Shown: positions 1-7,679 of the stretch, piece after piece | How the letters are laid out: every line of letters starts with the position of its first letter | How positions within the stretch are numbered: position 1 is the first letter of the stretch | NCBI RefSeq assembly: GCF_003429005.1 | Contig: NZ_QVQV01000004.1 | Coordinates: forward strand, 372,518-436,517 | Length of the DNA: 64,000 nt | Reading direction: 5' to 3' | Origin: Paraburkholderia sp. DHOC27 | GTDB lineage: Bacteria > Pseudomonadota > Gammaproteobacteria > Burkholderiales > Burkholderiaceae | Program-made: the position numbers and the translations under genes | Notes under the pieces: model-generated | Databases searched by the model: none | Told to the model about the DNA's origin: nothing | What the model saw: the letters and a program-made list of their open reading frames with translations, nothing else

Positions 1-480
1 TGCGTGCTGCGCGTCGACGAGCCGCCGCTGCGCGCCCGTGGCAAGGACATCGAAATTCTTGCCCATCACATCCTGCACAAGTTCAAGACCGACAGCACGC
101 GCAAGATTCGTGGCTTCATGCCGTCGGCGATCGAGGCCATGCATAACTACAACTGGCCCGGCAACGTGCGCGAGATGATCAACCGCGTGCGCCGCGCCAT
201 CGTCATGGCGGAAAACAAGCTGATTTCCGCCGACGATCTCGATCTTGCGCACTTCACCGCTCAGCAAAGCGTGAGCCTCTCGCAAGCCCGCGAAGCCGCC
301 GAGAAGCGTGCCATCGAAGCAGCCTTGCTGCGTCATCGGCATCGTCTGACCGAGGCGGCGGCGGATCTCGGCATATCGCGCGTCACGCTGCACCGGTTGA
401 TGGGTGTGCATGACCTGCGCGAGATGACCGAGGTGGACGAAAAGTCGCTGTTCGGTGACGGCGCAGCGGCGCGCGAATGA
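1..480 (+). CDS. Sigma-54-dependent transcriptional regulator, C-terminal part (5' end outside window)
   Basis: The visible 159 codons are the end of an NtrC-type enhancer-binding protein. They cover the end of the AAA+ sigma-54-interaction domain, with the family motif NWPGNVREM near codons 51-59, a linker, and a Fis-type helix-turn-helix (LTEAAADLGISRVTLHRLM). Such proteins hydrolyse ATP to open sigma-54 promoters. The sensory N-terminus lies upstream of base 1, so its signal cannot be named. It is followed after 74 bases by folA in the same direction, which has its own probable -10 element, so co-transcription is uncertain. The gene is cut by the window edge, not by mutation as far as can be seen. 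Confidence 0.9.
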   Translation, partial: CVLRVDEPPLRARGKDIEILAHHILHKFKTDSTRKIRGFMPSAIEAMHNYNWPGNVREMINRVRRAIVMAENKLISADDLDLAHFTAQQSVSLSQAREAAEKRAIEAALLRHRHRLTEAAADLGISRVTLHRLMGVHDLREMTEVDEKSLFGDGAAARE

Positions 481-491
481 AGCAAAGTGGC

Positions 492-544
492 GGGTAACGG
501 GGGCTCGCCGGGCCTCAGGTAGAATCGTAACGATTCCGTTACCC
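492..544 (+). promoter_or_regulatory. folA upstream region: -10 element inside nested inverted repeats
   Basis: TAGAAT at 520-525 is a plausible -10 for folA. It overlaps a 6-bp inverted repeat, GAATCG (522-527) and CGATTC (531-536). This sits inside a 9-bp perfect inverted repeat, GGGTAACGG (492-500) and CCGTTACCC (536-544). No good -35 is seen. The arms could be an operator or a leader-RNA structure; the function is inferred only. Confidence 0.4.
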
Positions 545-554
545 TGTTCACTCC

Positions 555-1085
555 ATGACGACGCTCACCCTGATCGTCGCTCGCGCCCGCAATGGCGTGA
601 TCGGCCGCGACAACCAGCTTCCCTGGCGTTTGCCGGAAGATCTGGCCTTCTTCAAGCGCACGACGATGGGCGCACCCATCATCATGGGCCGCAAGACCCA
701 TGAGTCGATTGGCCGGCCATTGCCGGGGCGCCGCAATATCGTGGTGACGCGCAACGCGCAGCGCCGCTTCACAGGCTGTGATACCGCCACCAATCTCGAC
801 GAGGCGCTCAGCCTCGCGGGTCAGGACCAGGCGCCGGAGGCCTTTTTGATTGGCGGTGCGGAACTGTATGGCGAGGGGCTGGCGCACGCCGACAAGCTGA
901 TCATCACCGAGATTTCGGTTGATTTCGACGGTGACGCCCATTTCGCGGCGCTCGATCCGCAGGAATGGGAAGAAGTGGCACATGAGACGCATCGCGCCCA
1001 TGCGCCAAACGAATTCGATTACGCGTTCGTCACGTATCGGCGCAAAGGCGCGGTCGCCGAGGCGCGGCAGGCGTCGGCGGCCTGA
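555..1085 (+). CDS. folA: Dihydrofolate reductase
   Basis: This 176-aa cytoplasmic enzyme reduces dihydrofolate to tetrahydrofolate with NADPH, feeding thymidylate, purine and methionine synthesis. The family pattern is clear: an N-terminal strand TLIVARARNGVIG, the substrate-binding LPWRLPEDL segment (residues 22-30, with the catalytic Asp at about residue 29), MGRKTHESIG (44-53), and the GRPLPGRRN cofactor loop. Its length is in the usual range for chromosomal DHFR (about 160-180 aa). It stands alone, followed by a strong bidirectional terminator shared with pmbA, which converges from the other strand. Confidence 0.97.
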   Translation: MTTLTLIVARARNGVIGRDNQLPWRLPEDLAFFKRTTMGAPIIMGRKTHESIGRPLPGRRNIVVTRNAQRRFTGCDTATNLDEALSLAGQDQAPEAFLIGGAELYGEGLAHADKLIITEISVDFDGDAHFAALDPQEWEEVAHETHRAHAPNEFDYAFVTYRRKGAVAEARQASAA

Positions 1086-1129
1086 GGTGGCGTAGCGCTG
1101 CAGGTAAGCGCTGGTGTTCGAAAGACATG

Positions 1130-1174
1130 AAACAGAAAGGCCACGGAAACATCGTTTCCGTGGCCTTTCTGTTT
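1130..1174. terminator. Bidirectional intrinsic terminator between folA and pmbA
   Basis: A perfect 21-bp inverted repeat (1130-1150 and 1154-1174) with a 3-base spacer carries A-rich and T-rich flanks. It sits exactly between the convergent genes folA and pmbA, so it can serve both. Confidence 0.9.
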
Positions 1175-1259
1175 GTTTGTGGCTCGGGCAAAGCCGGTTT
1201 GAAACCTGGGCTTCGCGCCGCGCGATCAGCGGCCACGATGCCCCGGCTTTTTCCGGACG

Positions 1260-2630
1260 TTACTGGCCAGCAATCGTCATGCGTTCGATCAGCACCGAGC
1301 CGGTCTGCTTGGTACCGCGCACGATGGTATCCGCGCCGACCGCGACGATATGGCGGAACATCTCCTGCAGCGTGCTCGCCACCGTGATTTCTTCCACCGG
1401 ATACTGGATCTTGCCGTTCTCCACCCAGAAACCCGACGCGCCGCGCGAATAGTCGCCCGTCACGTAGTTGACGCCCTGCCCCATCAGTTCGGTCAGCAGC
1501 AAACCGGTGCCGAGCTTTTTCAGCATGGCTTCGAAATCGTCCTCGGGACGCGTGTTCGAGCTGAGCAGCGACAGGTTATGCGAGCCGCCGGCGTTACCCG
1601 TGGTTTGCATGCCGAGCTTGCGTGCCGAATAGGTGGACAGGAAATAGCCTTCCACGACGCCGTCTTTCACCACCGAACGCTGTTTGGTACGCACGCCTTC
1701 TTCGTCGAAAGGAGCGCTGCCCATCGCACGCGCCACGTGCGGATCTTCGACCACCTGGATGTGCGGCGCGAACACCGGCTTGCCCAGGCTGTCGACCAGG
1801 AACGAGGTCTTGCGATACAGCGCGCCGCCGCTCACCGCCTGCACGAACGCGCCGAGGATGCCCGCTGCAAGCGGCGCCTCGAACAGCACCGGCACCTTGC
1901 GCGTATCGAGGCCGCGTGCGCCGATCCGGGCCAGCGCCCGCTCCGCCGCATAGCGTCCGATGGCTTCCGGCTCGGCCAGTTCGCCGGCGCTGCGCTTCGA
2001 GGTGTACCAGTCGTCGCGCTGCATGTTGCGCCCGCTGCCGGCGATCGGCGCGCATGCCACGTAATGACGCGAATACGGATAGCCCGCGAGGAAACCGCGC
2101 GAGGTGGCCAACACAAACTGCGAATGCTGTGCCGACACGCTCGCACCTTCCGAATTGCGAATCTGCGGACTAGTGGCGAACGCAGCGTCTTCGGCGCGGC
2201 GGGCAATCTCGACCGCTTCATCCGCGCTCAGATTCCACGGGTGATACAGGTCGAGGTCGCGCGGCGACGTTTCGAGCAACTCCGCCTCGGCGAGGCCCGC
2301 GCAGTCGTCTTCCGCCGTGAAGCGCGCAATGTTGTAGGCGGCCGCGACCGTGTCCTTCAAGGCCTGCGACGAGAAGTCCGAAGTGCTCGCGTTGCCGCGC
2401 TTGTTGCCGATGAACACCGTCACGCCGACCATCTTGTCGCGATTGTGTTCGATCGTCTCGACCTCGCCACGCCGCACGGAGACGGACAGGCCGTCGCCTT
2501 CGGAGATTTCGGTCGCCGCGTCGGTGCCGCCGAGCGACTTCGCGTGACGCAGGATGTCCGAGGCGATTTCCTTCAGCTCATCCTGGGTATGCGGGAAAAA
2601 ACGCTGTCTGACGTCCATGTCTGCTGCCAT
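1260..2630 (-). CDS. pmbA: Metalloprotease PmbA/TldE
   Basis: This 456-aa protein of the TldD/PmbA peptidase U62 family is close to E. coli PmbA in length (450 aa). With TldD it forms a cytoplasmic protease known to mature microcins and degrade CcdA. Recognisable features are the N-terminal GEVETIEHNRDKMVGVTVFIG block, the central ALARIGARGLDTRKVPVLFEAPLA region and the C-terminal TRPEDDFEAMLKKLGTGLLLTELMGQGVNYVTGDYSRGASGFWVENG conserved stretch, which ends in the C-terminal beta domain. The start is placed at the ATG at 2630, because translation upstream of it does not resemble the family. The partner tldD is not in the window. The gene diverges from darP. Confidence 0.95.
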   Translation of the reverse strand: MAADMDVRQRFFPHTQDELKEIASDILRHAKSLGGTDAATEISEGDGLSVSVRRGEVETIEHNRDKMVGVTVFIGNKRGNASTSDFSSQALKDTVAAAYNIARFTAEDDCAGLAEAELLETSPRDLDLYHPWNLSADEAVEIARRAEDAAFATSPQIRNSEGASVSAQHSQFVLATSRGFLAGYPYSRHYVACAPIAGSGRNMQRDDWYTSKRSAGELAEPEAIGRYAAERALARIGARGLDTRKVPVLFEAPLAAGILGAFVQAVSGGALYRKTSFLVDSLGKPVFAPHIQVVEDPHVARAMGSAPFDEEGVRTKQRSVVKDGVVEGYFLSTYSARKLGMQTTGNAGGSHNLSLLSSNTRPEDDFEAMLKKLGTGLLLTELMGQGVNYVTGDYSRGASGFWVENGKIQYPVEEITVASTLQEMFRHIVAVGADTIVRGTKQTGSVLIERMTIAGQ

Positions 2631-2844
2631 ATTCGTTGCCGTCCTGTTCGGGGCCGAAGCGGCCCGCGGGTATGTTCTCAAGTACGTCGCTACGTATCCC
2701 GCGATCATAGCAAGGTCCGCGCTGGCGTACCTGGCATTCGCCTGCAGCCATTGTGGTCGCTCATGCGTCGACGGTCTGCCGTCACGCCACGGCCGCCATA
2801 CGCTGCTCGGCCTCACGCGCCGCAAGCCCTGCGCGCCGCTCCGC

Positions 2845-2850
2845 TACAAT
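2845..2850 (+). promoter_or_regulatory. -10 element just upstream of darP; possible leaderless mRNA
   Basis: TACAAT lies only 6 bases before the darP ATG (2857). There is no Shine-Dalgarno sequence between them. A start site about 7 bases downstream of this -10 would fall on the ATG. No convincing -35 is visible. Confidence 0.45.
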
Positions 2851-2856
2851 ATCGGT

Positions 2857-3471
2857 ATGACACGCAAAACCCGCATTCAACCGATGGAAGCCGCCGCCGA
2901 GAACGTCGTCGACGAGAACGGCTACGACCGTCCCAGCAAGTCCCAGCTCAAGCGCGAAATGCACGCGCTGCAGGAACTGGGCGAGGCGCTGATCGCCCTG
3001 CCCAAAGACGCGCTCAAGCGCATGCCGATGCCCGAAAAGCTCGACGACGCAGTTCGCGAAGCACGCCGCATCACCGATCACGAAGGCAAACGCCGTCAGG
3101 TGCAGTACGTGGGGCGCGTGATGCGCTCGCTGCACGACGACGAAACCGCCGCGCTGCGCACCGCGCTGGATTCATACAACGGCATCAACAAGGCCGAGAC
3201 GGCACGGCTGCACTGGATCGAGCGCACCCGCGAGAAACTGCTCGCCGACGACGCCGCGCTCACCGAATTCATTCGCCAGCACCCCGCCGCCGACCCGCAG
3301 GAAGGCCGCACGCTGATCCGCAACGCCCGCAAGGAGGCGCAGCAGAGCAAGCCGCCGCGCTATTTCCGCGAGCTGTTCCAGTGGATCAAGAACGCCGATG
3401 GTCCCGAGGCGTCGGATGACGCCGATGAATCCGACGCGCCGGAAGACGACCATGACGAAGATCGCGCGTAA
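2857..3471 (+). CDS. darP: Dual-action ribosomal maturation protein DarP (DUF615/YjgA)
   Basis: This 204-aa highly charged alpha-helical protein matches the YjgA/DUF615 family, which binds late 50S precursors and aids maturation of the peptidyl transferase centre. The family core runs from PSKSQLKREMHALQELGEAL (about residues 24-43) through LDSYNGINKAETARLHWIERTREKLL to NPRKEAQQSKPPRYFRELFQWIK-like sequence near residues 150-180. The tail is very acidic (DDADESDAPEDDHDEDRA). The ATG at 2857 gives a length slightly above the E. coli protein (183 aa). It overlaps mog by 20 bases, so the two are probably translationally coupled. Confidence 0.93.
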   Translation: MTRKTRIQPMEAAAENVVDENGYDRPSKSQLKREMHALQELGEALIALPKDALKRMPMPEKLDDAVREARRITDHEGKRRQVQYVGRVMRSLHDDETAALRTALDSYNGINKAETARLHWIERTREKLLADDAALTEFIRQHPAADPQEGRTLIRNARKEAQQSKPPRYFRELFQWIKNADGPEASDDADESDAPEDDHDEDRA

Positions 3472-4078
3472 TCATCCGGATGAACTCGTGATCGGCCTCG
3501 TGTCGATCAGCGACCGGGCCAGCACGGGTGTCTACGAGGACAAAGGCATTCCATCTTTGCAGGAATGGCTGGGCACGGCGTTGAGTTCGCCCTGGCAGGT
3601 TGTCACGCGGCTGATTCAGGACGACGCGCCGACCATCTCGGCGACGCTCGTTGAACTGGTGGACACGCTAGGGTGCGATCTGGTGCTGACCACGGGCGGC
3701 ACCGGGCCTTCCCGGCGCGATGTGACGCCGGAAGCGACGCTTGCGGTGGGAACGAAAGAAATGCCCGGTTTCGGCGAGCAGATGCGGCAGATCAGCCTGA
3801 ATTTCGTGCCGACCGCCATTCTGTCGCGCCAGGTGGCGGTGATCCGCGAAACTGCCGACCATGCGGCGCTGATCGTCAATCTGCCGGGGCAGCCGAAGTC
3901 GATTCGGGAAACGCTGGAAGGCCTGCGCGATGACGCAGGCGTGGCAAAGGTGCCGGGGATTTTCGCCGCCGTGCCGTACTGTATCGACCTGATCGGCGGT
4001 CCGTATGTGGAAACCAGTCCGGCGGTCGTGAAGGCGTTCCGGCCGAAGAACGCGGTGCGGGCGCCGCGTCAGGGGTGA
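3452..4078 (+). CDS. mog: Molybdopterin adenylyltransferase
   Basis: This 208-aa enzyme adenylylates molybdopterin before molybdenum insertion in molybdenum cofactor synthesis. The MoaB/Mog signature TTGGTGPSRRDVTPEAT is at residues 80-96, followed by KEMPGFGEQMR and the ILSRQ segment; LPGQPKSIRETLEGL is the late family motif. The start at 3452 lies inside the end of darP, and no better start follows. The product may matter for the molybdenum-containing formate dehydrogenase (fdsA) near 58-61 kb. It converges on orn. Confidence 0.92.
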   Translation: MTKIARNHPDELVIGLVSISDRASTGVYEDKGIPSLQEWLGTALSSPWQVVTRLIQDDAPTISATLVELVDTLGCDLVLTTGGTGPSRRDVTPEATLAVGTKEMPGFGEQMRQISLNFVPTAILSRQVAVIRETADHAALIVNLPGQPKSIRETLEGLRDDAGVAKVPGIFAAVPYCIDLIGGPYVETSPAVVKAFRPKNAVRAPRQG

Positions 4079-4107
4079 AGCTGGGCGCGAGAAGCGCTGC
4101 GTGGCAC

Positions 4108-4129
4108 GGCGAGGCACACGGTCCTCGCC
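4108..4129. terminator. Hairpin between convergent mog and orn
   Basis: GGCGAGG (4108-4114) and CCTCGCC (4123-4129) form a 7-bp stem with an 8-base loop, extendable outward by GGCA/TGCC with one bulge. No T-run follows, so its efficiency as an intrinsic terminator is doubtful. Confidence 0.35.
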
Positions 4130-4166
4130 TGCCAGCAACAGCCACCCAGGCTTCTTATACCTACGC

Positions 4167-4775
4167 TCAAGCTTCCGCTACCGGCGCACTGGCTGCCGGA
4201 ATCAGGAAGTGCTCGCGGTAGTACTTGAGTTCGTCGATCGACTCATGGATATCGGCCAGCGCGGTATGCATGGCGCGCTTCTGGAAACCCTTATAGATGG
4301 CGGGCTGCCAGCGGCGGCACAATTCCTTGAGCGTGCTCACGTCGAGATTGCGGTAATGGAAGAAGCGCTCCAGATCCGGCATCCAGCGCGCCATGAAGCG
4401 GCGGTCCTGGCAGATGGAATTACCGCACATGGGCGACTTGCCCGGCGGCACGAACTGGCCGAGGAACGTGCGAATCTGCTCGGTGGCTTGCGCTTCGTCA
4501 ATGGTCGATGCGCGCACCCGGTCGATCAGCCCCGAACGGCCATGGGTGTTCTGATTCCACTCGTCCATCTTGTTGAGCGTTTCATCGCTCTGATGAATGG
4601 CCAGCACCGGACCTTCGACAAGCCGGTCGAGCGTGGAATTGGTCACCACCACGGCGATCTCGATGATGCGGTCGGTGTCCGGTTCGAGCCCGGTCATTTC
4701 CATGTCCAGCCAGATCAGATTCATGTCGCTGCGGACGAGCGCGGGCGACTCAGCGGATTCGAGGATGTCAGTCAT
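4167..4775 (-). CDS. orn: Oligoribonuclease
   Basis: This 202-aa DEDDh-family 3'-5' exonuclease degrades di- to pentaribonucleotides (nanoRNA and pGpG) in the cytoplasm. The ExoI motif WLDMEMTGLEPDTDRIIEI starts at about residue 22, with catalytic Asp and Glu in LDMEMTG. NSICQDRRFMARWMPDLERFFHYRNLDVSTLKEL is the ExoII region, and HTALADIHESIDELKYYREH carries the ExoIII His/Asp pair. The start at 4775 is preferred: an AAGG sequence lies about 9 bases upstream, and homology starts soon after. The gene diverges from the M48 protease gene. Confidence 0.97.
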   Translation of the reverse strand: MTDILESAESPALVRSDMNLIWLDMEMTGLEPDTDRIIEIAVVVTNSTLDRLVEGPVLAIHQSDETLNKMDEWNQNTHGRSGLIDRVRASTIDEAQATEQIRTFLGQFVPPGKSPMCGNSICQDRRFMARWMPDLERFFHYRNLDVSTLKELCRRWQPAIYKGFQKRAMHTALADIHESIDELKYYREHFLIPAASAPVAEA

Positions 4776-4878
4776 GAAGGCAACCTTAATGAACGGCACC
4801 GCGCGCCTTCGCAAGACGCGCCCGTGCACCGTTTGCAAGTTCGTTTGAGCGAGCCCCGCCAGCCGGCGGGAACAAACA

Positions 4879-4884
4879 TATAAT
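4879..4884 (+). promoter_or_regulatory. -10 element for the M48 protease-rsgA operon
   Basis: A perfect TATAAT lies 28 bases upstream of the ATG at 4913. No clear -35 is present at standard spacing, so only the -10 is claimed. Confidence 0.5.
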
Positions 4885-4912
4885 TGTCGCATAGATACCA
4901 CGGATTTCCCGG

Positions 4913-6172
4913 ATGCCTACTTTGTACTTCACCGTTCTGTTTGCGATCGCCGTGGTGGCGATGGTCGGCACCAAGCTCTGGCTCGCGTCGCGGCAAATCC
5001 GCTTCGTGGCGGCGCACCGCGAACAGGTGCCCGGCCAGTTCGCCGGCACGATTGCATTGACCGCGCACCAGCGCGCCGCCGACTACACCGTCGAACGCAC
5101 CCGTCTCACCATGATCGAGATCGTCGTAAGCGCGGCTGTGCTGATCGGCTTGACGTTGCTGGGCGGCGTACAGGCGCTCGATCTCGCCATTTCGGACTGG
5201 CTCGGCCGCGGCTACCTCGGCCAGATCGGGCTGATCGCCGCCGTGATCGTCGTTACCAGCGTGATCGACCTGCCGTTCGATTACTACCGCCAGTTCGTGA
5301 TCGAGCAACGCTTCGGCTTCAACCGCATGAGCAAGGGCATTTTCTTCGCCGACCGCATCAAGGGCGCGCTGATCGGCGCCGCGTTTGGCCTGCCGCTGCT
5401 GTTCGTGGTGCTGTGGCTGATGAATCAGGCCGGCAGCCTCTGGTGGCTGTGGGCGTGGGTGGTCTGGGTGGTGTTCCAGATGCTCGTGCTGGTGCTGTAT
5501 CCGTCGTTCATCGCACCGCTTTTCAACAAGTTCGAGCCGCTCAAGGACGAGGCGCTGGTGAACCGCATCGAAGCGCTGATGAAGCGCTGCGGCTTCGCGG
5601 CGAAGGGCCTCTTCGTGATGGACGGCAGCCGCCGCTCCGCGCACGGCAACGCGTATTTCACGGGCTTCGGCGCGGCCAAGCGCATCGTGTTCTTCGACAC
5701 CCTGCTCTCGCGCCTGTCGGGCAACGAGATCGAAGCGGTGCTCGCGCACGAGCTGGGTCACTTCAAACGTCGCCATGTCATCAAGCGAATGATCGTGATT
5801 TTTGCCGTCAGCCTCGTGATGCTCGCGCTGCTGGGCTGGCTGATGCAGTGCGTGTGGTTCTACGAAGGGCTCGGTGTGCGGCCGTCGCTGATGGGCGGCA
5901 ACAGCGGGCTTGCGCTCGTGCTGTTCTTCCTCGCGCTGCCGGTGTTCCTGTTCTTCGTGACGCCGCTCGGCAGTCTCAGCTCGCGCAAGCACGAGTTCGA
6001 AGCGGACGCGTTCGCTGCCACCCAGACCGATGCGCAGGACCTCGTCAACGCGCTGGTCAAGCTGTACGAGGACAACGCGTCCACGCTCACGCCCGATCCG
6101 CTCTACACCGCGTTCTACTATTCGCATCCGCCGGCCTCACAGCGGATCGACCGTCTGCTGCGCCACGCATGA
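4913..6172 (+). CDS. M48 family (Ste24/CAAX prenyl protease type) membrane metalloprotease
   Basis: This 419-aa inner-membrane zinc protease has several membrane spans (about residues 3-22, 68-88, 103-122, 152-172, 177-197, 290-310 and 333-352). The zinc motif HELGH is at 279-283 and the third ligand Glu is in HEFEADAFA (about 363). The NKFEPL and GNAYFTGFG segments before the active site are typical of Ste24-like members, which are larger than HtpX (about 290 aa). Bacterial members lack prenylated substrates, so quality control of membrane proteins is only a guess. Its stop overlaps the rsgA start (ATGA), so the two are coupled. Confidence 0.93.
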   Translation: MPTLYFTVLFAIAVVAMVGTKLWLASRQIRFVAAHREQVPGQFAGTIALTAHQRAADYTVERTRLTMIEIVVSAAVLIGLTLLGGVQALDLAISDWLGRGYLGQIGLIAAVIVVTSVIDLPFDYYRQFVIEQRFGFNRMSKGIFFADRIKGALIGAAFGLPLLFVVLWLMNQAGSLWWLWAWVVWVVFQMLVLVLYPSFIAPLFNKFEPLKDEALVNRIEALMKRCGFAAKGLFVMDGSRRSAHGNAYFTGFGAAKRIVFFDTLLSRLSGNEIEAVLAHELGHFKRRHVIKRMIVIFAVSLVMLALLGWLMQCVWFYEGLGVRPSLMGGNSGLALVLFFLALPVFLFFVTPLGSLSSRKHEFEADAFAATQTDAQDLVNALVKLYEDNASTLTPDPLYTAFYYSHPPASQRIDRLLRHA

Positions 6173-7104
6173 GCGGCCGTTCGCCGAAGGCGGCACGCGC
6201 GGTGTCCAGCACCCGCGTGCACGGCCTCGTGATCGCGGCGCATGGCCGCCACTACCTCGTGGCGCCGGAAGACGGCAGCGCGCCGTTACAGTGTTTCCCG
6301 CGCGGCAAGCGCAGCGAAGTCGCGGTGGGCGACAAGGTGATCTACGAGCCCACTTCCGCCGATCAGGGCGTGATCGTTGAAATCGGCGAGCGGCGCAATC
6401 TGCTCTACCGCTCGGATCAGTACAAATCCAAGCTATTTGCGGCGAACCTCGATCAGTTGCTGATCGTGCTCGCCACTGAGCCGCATTTCAGCGAAGACCT
6501 GCTCGGCCGCGCGCTGGTCGCGGCTGAAGCCAATGAACTCAAGCCGCTGATCGTGTTGAACAAGACCGACGTGGTGGCCGCCTTGCCCGGCGCGCGCGAG
6601 CGTCTGGCACGCTACACGGCGCTGGGTTATACGGTCGTCGAACTGTCGATCAAGACCCAGCCGGAGGCGGCGCGCGCCGCACTGGACGACCATCTGCGCG
6701 GACATTCGACGTTGCTGCTCGGCCAGTCGGGCATGGGCAAATCGACGCTGGTCAACCTGGTGGTGCCGAACGCCGAGGTGGCAACGCGCGAAATCTCGAC
6801 TGCGCTCAATAGCGGCCGGCATACGACGACGTTCACCCGGCTTTATCCGTTGCCGGATGGTGGATCGCTGATCGACTCACCTGGCTTCCAGGAATTCGGG
6901 CTGCACCATCTCACCGAAGGACGGCTCGAACGGGCGTTCCCTGAGTTCAGACCGTTGCTGCCGAATTGCCGCTTCTATAACTGCCATCACCTGCAGGAAC
7001 CGGGTTGTGCGATTCTCGAGGCCGTCGCGGACGGCCGCATCGCGCCGGCGCGGCACGCGCTCTACGCACAGCTGGTGCACGAAGCGAGTCAGATCGTCCG
7101 TTAA
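6169..7104 (+). CDS. rsgA: Ribosome small subunit-dependent GTPase A
   Basis: This 311-aa circularly permuted GTPase acts in late 30S subunit maturation. Domains in order are an N-terminal OB-fold (about 15-75) and a permuted G domain with NKTD (131-134, the G4 motif) before the P-loop GQSGMGKS (185-192) and DSPG (G3, about 236-239). A C-terminal zinc knuckle follows, with Cys267, Cys272, His274 and Cys280. The start ATG at 6169 overlaps the stop of the protease gene. Its length is typical (E. coli 350 aa, B. subtilis 298 aa). Confidence 0.96.
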   Translation: MSGRSPKAARAVSSTRVHGLVIAAHGRHYLVAPEDGSAPLQCFPRGKRSEVAVGDKVIYEPTSADQGVIVEIGERRNLLYRSDQYKSKLFAANLDQLLIVLATEPHFSEDLLGRALVAAEANELKPLIVLNKTDVVAALPGARERLARYTALGYTVVELSIKTQPEAARAALDDHLRGHSTLLLGQSGMGKSTLVNLVVPNAEVATREISTALNSGRHTTTFTRLYPLPDGGSLIDSPGFQEFGLHHLTEGRLERAFPEFRPLLPNCRFYNCHHLQEPGCAILEAVADGRIAPARHALYAQLVHEASQIVR

Positions 7105-7234
7105 TGCGGCGCGCTGCGTTGAGCCGTGCCTCGCGTGATCTGCTCGTGTCTTGCGGAATGGTGCTGCTGGGCCAGCTGTCGCGTCTGTCCCGTCTGTTTT
7201 TTCCCGTCCTCTTTATGTGCAACCGGCTTCCCTC

Positions 7235-7558
7235 ATGATGAAACTGATGCGCGCACCGAATCTGCTGATCGGACAGCATTGGGTCAATGTGCTGGCGACG
7301 GCCGGCATTGCCTGCGAGTTGCACAACCGCTATCTGAACGGCGCGCTTGGCGAGATTCCGGCGGATCAATGCGCGCCGGAGCTTTGGCTCGTGGATGAGC
7401 GCGATGAGGTGATCGCACGCAGACTCATCAACGCGGCGGCGCATGGCCCGGCGGCAGGCACGCCGTCATGGCGCTGTGGTCAATGCGGTGAGACGCTCGA
7501 AGCGCAGTTCACCGTGTGCTGGCAATGCGGGACGGCGCGGAATCCGCTGGATGGGTGA
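7235..7558 (+). CDS. Small DUF2007-type protein with C-terminal zinc ribbon
   Basis: This 107-aa protein has two parts. Residues about 1-65 look like the DUF2007 (putative signal-transducing) fold, with NLLIGQHWVNVLATAGIACELHN and ELWLVDERDEVIARRLI, a small ferredoxin-like domain. The C-terminus has two CxxC pairs, CGQC and CWQC, as in a rubredoxin-like or RanBP-type zinc ribbon. The start at 7235 (ATG ATG) is chosen because homology begins at once. It follows rsgA by 130 bases. Its function is unknown; the zinc ribbon suggests binding of a macromolecule. Confidence 0.8.
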   Translation: MMKLMRAPNLLIGQHWVNVLATAGIACELHNRYLNGALGEIPADQCAPELWLVDERDEVIARRLINAAAHGPAAGTPSWRCGQCGETLEAQFTVCWQCGTARNPLDG

Positions 7559-7604
7559 GCATGGATGCGGCGCGTTTGGCGATTTCCGATCCGGGCTCAA
7601 AAAG

Positions 7605-7632
7605 AGTAAGGCCGGGATGACCCGGCCTTACT
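7605..7632. terminator. Intrinsic terminator, best oriented for the minus strand
   Basis: A 12-bp perfect stem (7605-7616 and 7621-7632) with the loop ATGA sits between convergent genes. On the minus strand it is followed by CTTTTT. On the plus strand the T-run is poor. Confidence 0.8.
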
Positions 7633-7679
7633 TAGGCAACCTGCTCGACAAGATAGCGTCTAGACGCGCTTCGTGCGCT

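Noticed and set aside
1350..3419. Very long open frame on the plus strand opposite pmbA (about 690 codons)
   Set aside because: It is the antisense of pmbA continuing through darP in another frame; composition is Arg/His-rich and without domains, while pmbA and darP are clear.
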